Positions 59,201 to 64,000 of a DNA stretch of 64,000 nt are shown piece by piece (positions within the stretch are counted from its first letter, which is position 1; each line of letters starts with the position of its first letter). The DNA is from JBGPQJ01 sp963829485 (GTDB lineage Bacteria; Chloroflexota; Anaerolineae; Anaerolineales; Villigracilaceae), in contig CAWHIK010000010.1 of assembly GCA_963829485.1 (NCBI GenBank), positions 62,001-126,000 of the forward strand, written 5' to 3'. The notes below the pieces were generated by a model. That model saw nothing but the letters and a program-made list of their open reading frames with translations, searched no databases and had not been told where the DNA came from. The position numbers and the translations under genes were made by a program.

Positions 59201-60619
59201 CCCCACGGTCATCCGGATCGATGAGATCGAGAGTGCCGGCTCGACGAAACTGCGGTTGCGTTCGATGATGGAATCGCTTCGGCAGGCCGGGACCGATGGG
59301 TATTCATCCCGCATCCGAATTCCGCGCAGGACGACGAAATCCTACCAGGTCGAGGACCGCATCCGCACCGTGATCGTCCCTGATTTTTCCCCGTTTACCT
59401 CCCCGCCGATCGTGCGACCGTTCATCGAGAGGGTTACCAGATCGTGCAGCTGCCCGAACCGAACCATGCGTCCGTGGACGTGGGACTGAAGTACACCAAC
59501 AACGAGATCTGTTACCCGGGCATCATCACGCTCGGGGACCTGGTCAAAGCACTGCAATCCGGGGATTATGACCTCTCGCGCACCGCCGTTGGCTTTTCGC
59601 AGACCGGCGGGCAGTGCCGCGCGACGAGTTACCCCTCCATGATCAAGAAGGCGCTGGTGGCGGCGGGTATTAGCAATGTCCCTGTTGTGACACTCTCCAC
59701 GGACCTGACCCTGACCGCCATGAATGACCAGCCGGGTTTGGAATTCAAACGACGCGATTACATCTATAAGGCTGCCATCGGCATGATGTTCTGCGACGTG
59801 CTCTCCGAGATGTACCATTCGACCGTCATCCGGGAAAAACAAAAGGGTGAATCCACGATCAGTGGCGGACCGGTACCTGAACGGGTTCATGGACGGCACC
59901 ATTCCGTTAACGAAAACCGCACTGCTTGAATGGCTGGAGCGTGCGGTGAAGGATTTCAATGCCATTGAAACGAAGCCTGGTCATTACCCGCGGGTCGGGA
60001 TCGTGGGTGAAATTTACGTCAAGTACAATGCCTTTTCAAATAATCATGTCGCCCAGTGGCTGATGGATCAGGGTCTGGAAGTGGTCATGCCCACTTTCTT
60101 CGAATTTTTCGACGGCGGTCTGGTAACCAGCGATTTCGCGCGTCAAGACGCATATCCAGCGCCGCGATTCGAAATGGCTGGTCGATCGTCCTGGGTCAAA
60201 AATTGACCAGTTACTTCCTGCGCGAGTTCGATTCGGTCAAGCAGGGATTTGTCCGTTATCACCGGCACAGGAGCATCCACGAGATCGCTGCCAATGCGCA
60301 GGAGATCCTCAACCTGAACCACCAGTATGGCGAAGGCTGGTTGATCGCCGGTGAGATCGCCTCCTTTGCGCGCGACGGCGTGCCGAATGTGCTGTGCCTC
60401 CAGCCGTTTGGCTGCATCGCCAATCACATCATCGCCAAGGGTGTGCAGAAACGCCTGCAGGAGAAATATCCTCACATCAACCTGTTGTTCCTGGATGCAG
60501 ATGCGGGCGTGAGCGAGGTAAATTTCTTCAACCGGATGCACTTCTTCGTGAACCATGCCAGGGTTTCACTAGAAGCAGGGCATTCAGCCGGTCATTTGGC
60601 AGCCAGCGCGTCAGCTTAG
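56276..60619 (+). CDS. Giant acyl-CoA dehydratase activase-like protein (two BcrA/BadF ATPase modules plus DUF2229-type region), four frameshifts
   Basis: About 1,447 residues after repair. Module 1: 'GIDIGSTTAKVVLLNAEG', 'TLVDIGGEDAKIIFFDEQ', 'NGSCAGGTGAFIDEMATLLG'. Module 2 (from about residue 322): 'GIDSGSTTTKVVLIDAGG', 'FILDIGGQDMKAIFIKDGQ', 'NEACSSGCGSFIESFARNMG', with the Cys that bind the shared [4Fe-4S] cluster. Both are ASKHA ATPases of the 2-hydroxyglutaryl-CoA dehydratase activator type. The rest has 'DIRCKGCENKCAVTKL' and 'NRCEKIYSNGGKAERKGVS' (Cys-rich), 'MSENLCFPGKLVSGHIMDLI', 'LLMGRPYHIDPLINHNVPDL', 'QLNSFGCGPDPFLLDEIRTI', and a dehydratase-like end ('LCLQPFGCIANHIIAKGVQK'). 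Frame changes lie near 58040, 59425, 59860 and 60155. Proteins of this design occur alone in many anaerobes; the target is unknown. Confidence 0.88.
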
Positions 60620-60724
60620 TACGGAAAAAAGACGATAATATTAAATGGGAATTATAATTAGATCCAGATGAACTAAAAACCAGTTGCAATAAAACATATT
60701 CAGAAAAGAAAAGGAGATTAGATC

Positions 60725-60984
60725 ATGGGTATTTTTAGTTGGATCGTTTTAGGCGGTATCGCCGGCTGGCTGGCCAGCATCGTTACAAAACGCAATGACC
60801 GGATGGGCTGCATTTCCAACATCCTGGCAGGTGTCGTCGGCGCGGCAGTGGGCGGATGGGTGTTCAGTTTCTTTGGCGGCGCGAGCGTAACCGGATTTCA
60901 ACCTGGACTAGCCTGTTCGTCGCATTTGTAGGCGCGGTCATCGTGCTGGGAATCTTAAACTTCTTCACCCGCAAGAAGAAATAA
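60725..60984 (+). CDS. GlsB/YeaQ/YmgE-family small membrane protein, frameshifted
   Basis: About 86 residues after repair. 'MGIFSWIVLGGIAGWLASIV' is the first helix, 'NRMGCISN'-type loop and 'NILAGVVGAAVGGWVFSFFG' the second, in the pattern of transglycosylase-associated GlsB proteins. Near 60893-60900 two extra bases disrupt the frame; the third helix 'SLFVAFVGAVIVLGILNFF' and the basic tail 'TRKKK' follow in another frame, ending at 60984. 'aaggag' precedes the ATG. The family is linked to envelope stress. A terminator follows. Confidence 0.85.
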
Positions 60985-61033
60985 CATCGTTCATAGCACG
61001 GTGACCACTTATTAGCGTTACTTTTTTGAATAA

Positions 61034-61062
61034 GCTGCTCCTCATACGGGGCAGCTTTTTTT
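61034..61062 (+). terminator. Rho-independent terminator
   Basis: Stem GCTGCTCC / GGGGCAGC (one T-G pair), 6-base loop, then seven T. It follows the GlsB-type gene. Confidence 0.9.
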
Positions 61063-61144
61063 ATAACAAGTATTTGCTGCTATATGGATTACTCCGTCCC
61101 CTTAAACTTAAAATCTGTCATAATAGTGTAAGGAGAACATCCTC

Positions 61145-62701
61145 ATGTCCAAAGACTTGGTTTTAGCCATCGACAACGGAACCCAAAGCGTACGCGCCTT
61201 GCTATTCGACCTGCGCGGAAATCTCCTTGCAAAAAGCCAGGTCCCTCTCGGAACCTATAATTCGCCAAAGCCGGGCTGGGCTGAACAGGACCCCGAAGTC
61301 TTTTGGAAGGCAGTCTGTCAGGCTTGTCAGGAGTTATGGCAAATTCCGGGTGTGGATAAGGAAGCGATAGCCGGTGTGGCGCTCACCACTCAGCGCTCGA
61401 CCATCATCTGCATGGGCAAGGATGGGCAGCCGCTGCGCCCTGCGATCGTTTGGCCGGATCAGCGCCGGACCATCGGTATCAAGCCGATCGGCGGTCTGTG
61501 GGGGTTGGCATTTCGCCTCTCCGGGATGAGCCGAACCTCCGCGTACCTTCAGGAACAGGCCGAGGCCAGCTGGCTGCGTACCCACGACCTGCAGACATGG
61601 GACCATATCCATAAATATCTGCTTTTATCGGGTTACCTCACCTACCGCCTCACCGGGCACTATGTCGATTCGGTGGGAGCACAGGTGGGCTACATTCCCT
61701 TCGACTATAAGCGCAAGACCTGGTGCCGCGATTGGGATTGGAAATGGCAGGTGGCGCCGCTCCGGCGAGAGCAGCTTCCGGATTTGATCCCTCCGGCTGG
61801 CAGGCTGGGCGAGATCTCCCGTGAGGCCGCCGAAGCAACCGGACTGCCGGCAGGTCTTCCTCTGATTGCCGCGGCGGCTGATAAAGCCTGTGAAGTGATC
61901 GGACTGGGCGGGCTGGAGCCGAATATCGGATGTCTGAGTTTTGGGACAGCCGCCACCATCAACACCACTCATAAAAAATATGTAGAGGTCATTCCGCTCA
62001 TCCCGCCGTATCCCTCTGCGGTGCCGGATGCCTACAGCCTCGAGATCCAGATCTACCGCGGCTACTGGATGGTCTCATGGTTCAAGCAGGAATTTGGACA
62101 TATCGAGGTGGCTCAGTCCAATGAAAGCGGGGTCGCAGCCGAGTTCCTGTTCGACGAATCCATACGCGACGTGCCTCCCGGCTCCCAGGGCTTGATCCTC
62201 CAACCCTATTGGTCTCCCGGCCTAAAAGTGCCGGGACCCGAAGCGAAAGGCGCGGTGATCGGCTTTGGCGACATCCACACCCGTGCGCACCTTTACCGGG
62301 CGATCCTGGAGGGTCTGGCATATGCCCTTCGCGACGGCGCTGAACGCACCGAAAAGCGCAGCGGAGTGAAGATCACCGAACTGCGTGTGGCGGGCGGGGG
62401 CAGTCAGAGCGACGTGGCCATGCAGGTCACGGCAGACGTGTTCGGACTGCCGGCCTCGCGTCCTCACGTGTATGAAGCATCCGGGCTGGGAGCTGCCATC
62501 GATGGGGCGGTGGGGCTGGGGCTTCATCCAGATTTTGAAACGGCCATCCGGGAGATGACCCACCCCGGGAAGACATTTGAGCCGGACCCCGCAGCGCATG
62601 AAATTTATGACCGCCTTTACCGGAAGGTCTATCTCAGGATCTACGACCAGTTGAAACCGCTCTATGAGGAATTCGGGGATATCCCTGACCCGGGTAAATG
62701 A
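61145..62701 (+). CDS. FGGY-family carbohydrate kinase
   Basis: 518 residues with two ASKHA halves. 'LVLAIDNGTQSVRALLFDLR' is the phosphate-1 loop (residues 5-24), 'AIAGVALTTQRSTIICMGKD' and 'PAIVWPDQRRT' are sugar-binding region signatures, 'GCLSFGTAATINTTHKKYVE' is the middle motif and 'ITELRVAGGGSQSDVAMQVT' the C-terminal FGGY signature with the adenosine loop. 'aaggag' lies before the ATG. The sugar may be xylulose, fuculose, rhamnulose or glycerol; the nearby fucosidase makes fuculose worth testing, but this is inference. Intact; a promoter for rpsU lies just after it. Confidence 0.92.
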   Translation: MSKDLVLAIDNGTQSVRALLFDLRGNLLAKSQVPLGTYNSPKPGWAEQDPEVFWKAVCQACQELWQIPGVDKEAIAGVALTTQRSTIICMGKDGQPLRPAIVWPDQRRTIGIKPIGGLWGLAFRLSGMSRTSAYLQEQAEASWLRTHDLQTWDHIHKYLLLSGYLTYRLTGHYVDSVGAQVGYIPFDYKRKTWCRDWDWKWQVAPLRREQLPDLIPPAGRLGEISREAAEATGLPAGLPLIAAAADKACEVIGLGGLEPNIGCLSFGTAATINTTHKKYVEVIPLIPPYPSAVPDAYSLEIQIYRGYWMVSWFKQEFGHIEVAQSNESGVAAEFLFDESIRDVPPGSQGLILQPYWSPGLKVPGPEAKGAVIGFGDIHTRAHLYRAILEGLAYALRDGAERTEKRSGVKITELRVAGGGSQSDVAMQVTADVFGLPASRPHVYEASGLGAAIDGAVGLGLHPDFETAIREMTHPGKTFEPDPAAHEIYDRLYRKVYLRIYDQLKPLYEEFGDIPDPGK

Positions 62702-62752
62702 GGCTGGCAGGGAACCTGAAAGGGTGACATCCGCTCCAATTTGGAATCCGGC

Positions 62753-62781
62753 TTCCCAGTTAAAAATTTGTATAGTATAAT
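62753..62781 (+). promoter_or_regulatory. Promoter of rpsU-infA
   Basis: TTCCCA (62753-62758) and TATAAT (62776-62781), spacer 17. The transcript would have a leader of about 175 bases before the rpsU start. Confidence 0.6.
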
Positions 62782-62893
62782 CGGGGTCGCTCGTAGAACA
62801 GTGCAAGCGTGATTGCCGACAGGTGATCAAGGAGTTGCGCAGAGACATTTACAGATGGTTTTAGTCCACTTGTTTGTTTCGTTTGCCAAACCC

Positions 62894-62921
62894 GCTCGGC
62901 TGTTTCTGTGAGAAGCCGAGC
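62894..62921 (+). promoter_or_regulatory. Hairpin in the rpsU leader
   Basis: Perfect 8-bp stem GCTCGGCT / AGCCGAGC with a 12-base loop, followed by TGTTATTTT, about 41 bases before the rpsU start. It could be an attenuator or an autoregulatory site for S21; no known leader motif was recognised. Confidence 0.45.
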
Positions 62922-62962
62922 TGTTATTTTAATGATCCCTTCGGTGAAGGGAGGTGATTTTC

Positions 62963-63160
62963 GTGACTTCTGTAAATTTACGCCCCAATGAATCCCAGGA
63001 GAACCTGCTCAAACGCTTTCGCAAGAAGGTGGTCAAGAGCGGTGTGCTCAGTACAATCCGCCGCAAGCGATGGTTCGTTTCCAAGAGCGAGCAGCGCCGT
63101 ATGGAGGAGAAAAAATCCGCACGCCGGCTGAAACGCCGTTCCTTCAAGGTGGTTGAGTAA
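62963..63160 (+). CDS. rpsU: 30S ribosomal protein S21
   Basis: 65 residues from GTG 62963. 'SVNLRPNESQENLLKRFRKK' and 'VVKSGVLSTIRRKRWF' are the S21 core, followed by a very basic tail ('KKSARRLKRRSFKVVE'). S21 helps the 30S subunit in initiation. The GTG at 62963 is chosen because a very strong ribosome binding site, aagggaggtgat (62947-62958), lies at the right distance; the alternative GTG at 62954 overlaps that site. It forms a transcription unit with infA, 26 bp downstream. Confidence 0.93.
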   Translation: MTSVNLRPNESQENLLKRFRKKVVKSGVLSTIRRKRWFVSKSEQRRMEEKKSARRLKRRSFKVVE

Positions 63161-63186
63161 TCGGGAAAGCCTGATCGGAGTTTGTA

Positions 63187-63465
63187 ATGCCGAAAGAAGA
63201 TGACAAGATAGTAGTCGAAGGATTGGTGGTCGAAGCCCTGCCGGGCACGCAGTTCAAGGTCCGGCTGGATAACGGCCATGAAATCCTGGCCTATCTCTCG
63301 GGCAAAATGCGCAAGTTTTACATTCGCATCCTTCTGGGCGACCATGTCAAAGTGGAAATGTCCCCTTACGATCTATCACGCGGACGGATCACTTACCGCC
63401 AGAAGAAACCCGGCACACCCGGTTTGCCTTTTGAGGATAACAGCCAGACCACGACCCAGAAATAA
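63187..63465 (+). CDS. infA: Translation initiation factor IF-1
   Basis: 92 residues. The S1-like OB fold is clear: 'IVVEGLVVEALPGTQFKVRL', 'NGHEILAYLSGKMRKFYIRI', 'GDHVKVEMSPYDLSRGRITY'. The C-terminal tail after 'RQKKPGTPGLPFEDNSQ' is about 18 residues longer than the typical IF-1 (about 72 residues). The family binds the 30S A site during initiation. It lies 26 bp after rpsU and before a terminator, not in the rpmJ/rpsM/rpsK cluster where infA often lies; a second copy there cannot be ruled out. Confidence 0.93.
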   Translation: MPKEDDKIVVEGLVVEALPGTQFKVRLDNGHEILAYLSGKMRKFYIRILLGDHVKVEMSPYDLSRGRITYRQKKPGTPGLPFEDNSQTTTQK

Positions 63466-63467
63466 TC

Positions 63468-63495
63468 AGAGACCCCGATGAGGGGTCTCTTTTTT
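63468..63495 (+). terminator. Rho-independent terminator of rpsU-infA
   Basis: Perfect 9-bp stem AGAGACCCC / GGGGTCTCT, 5-base loop GATGA, followed by TTTTT. It starts 2 bp after the infA stop. Confidence 0.92.
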
Positions 63496-63507
63496 GGTTT
63501 TGAAGTT

Positions 63508-64000
63508 TCACCGAACCACGACCGGTTCGATTACGGACCAGGTCTTTCCTCCATCACGAGTTTGAACCAGAGCGAGTTCATCTTCATTTCTGGCAATCGC
63601 CCAGCCGGTTTGATCATCGACAAATGAGAATTGTCCATCCCAGGCCACCGTTTTGATCAGGTCCCATGTTTCGCCTCCGTCCTCCGATGAATAGATGTCA
63701 CGACCCAGCAGGAGGCTGTTGAGTTCGTCAAAGACGATCAGCGTGTACTCGGAGCCATTGACTTTTTTCGGGAGAACGAAAGTTTCCCAGTTTTCCCCAG
63801 AGTCGTCGCTGGAGTAAAGGTAACCGGCATATTCCCTGGGAGGGTCATAAAAGTCAAAGCAGGCCACTAATAGTTGGATCGATTGCGGCGATAACAGGTT
63901 GGGTTGGTAGGGTTCGCAATACTCATATTTTTCGAACAGGTCGGGATTGTCATCGGGTGGCGGGAGGTCCATGACATCCCAGTTATAGCCTCCATCGCTG
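63508..64000 (-). CDS. BNR/Asp-box repeat protein (Ycf48-like beta-propeller), partial
   Basis: The C-terminal 164 residues of a protein whose beginning lies beyond the window end. Four Asp-box turns are visible: 'SDGGYNWDVMDL' (at the window edge), 'YSSDDSGENWETFVLPKK', 'YSSEDGGETWDLIKTV' and 'TRDGGKTWSVIEPV'. The pattern S-x-D-x-G-x-x-W marks sialidase-type or Ycf48-like propellers, usually exported. No enzyme residues can be judged from this part. The frame stays open to the window end, and the apparent Met at 63972 is internal. It converges with infA. Confidence 0.8.
   Translation of the reverse strand, partial: SDGGYNWDVMDLPPPDDNPDLFEKYEYCEPYQPNLLSPQSIQLLVACFDFYDPPREYAGYLYSSDDSGENWETFVLPKKVNGSEYTLIVFDELNSLLLGRDIYSSEDGGETWDLIKTVAWDGQFSFVDDQTGWAIARNEDELALVQTRDGGKTWSVIEPVVVR

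Overview
The window looks like a chromosome segment of a Chloroflexota bacterium, most likely an uncultured Anaerolineae. This is inferred from gene content: an oversized SecA, a PucC-type transporter, zinc-ribbon FHA proteins beside a membrane Ser/Thr kinase, and an Anaerolineae-like 16S rRNA. It is a judgement from reading, not a computed placement. Most of the window is GC-rich. The first 7 kb and 9.3-11.1 kb are visibly AT-rich and carry envelope-glycan genes, as is usual for exchangeable polysaccharide loci.

Layout. 1-7 kb: a polysaccharide locus (two methyltransferases, a GT4 and a WecG/TagA glycosyltransferase, a polyprenyl sugar-phosphate transferase, an O-antigen-ligase-like protein), nearly all interrupted by frameshifts. 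7.1-7.95 kb: a decayed IS5-type element. 8.1-8.3 kb: two tRNA-Ser genes. 8.4-11.1 kb: a creatininase-family amidase and a multi-pass glycosyltransferase. 11.3-26 kb, minus strand: aconitase, adenosine deaminase, SecA, an HTH regulator with a PucC-family transporter, a thioesterase, RecN, a B-box membrane protein, NAD kinase and a Cas4-like nuclease split over two genes. 26-30.5 kb, plus strand: a dead beta-propeller gene, thioesterase, M42 peptidase, LLM oxidoreductase and PrmA. 30.6-37.5 kb, minus strand: a five-gene FHA / FecR-like / FecR-like / Ser-Thr kinase / FHA cluster. 37.7-42.1 kb: a lamin-tail protein, dnaX-ybaB-recR and a GT1 glycosyltransferase. 42.2-47.9 kb: a complete rRNA operon (tandem promoters, 16S, tRNA-Ile, tRNA-Ala, 23S, 5S, terminator) with both pre-rRNA processing stems. 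47.9-56.2 kb: a 2-hydroxyacid dehydrogenase and glycoside hydrolases of families GH4, GH29 and GH1, with a lipoprotein-like/flippase gene between the last two. 56.3-64 kb: a giant 2-hydroxyacyl-CoA dehydratase activase-like protein, a GlsB-type membrane protein, an FGGY kinase, rpsU-infA and the end of a BNR-repeat protein.

The most important caveat is that about twenty genes, including single-copy housekeeping genes such as secA and acnA, are broken by one- or two-base indels, often in homopolymers, while the flanking reading frames stay well conserved. This looks like residual long-read sequencing error rather than gene death, so frameshifted genes are annotated over their full inferred span. 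A few loci (the beta-propeller gene, the IS transposase, perhaps the first O-methyltransferase) also carry in-frame stops and are called pseudogenes.

The best candidate for an undescribed system is the 30.6-37.5 kb cluster: two zinc-ribbon FHA readers, two paralogous membrane-anchored FecR-like proteins (one with a long Thr/Pro stalk) and a membrane Ser/Thr kinase, all co-directional. It reads as a surface-sensing phosphosignalling unit.
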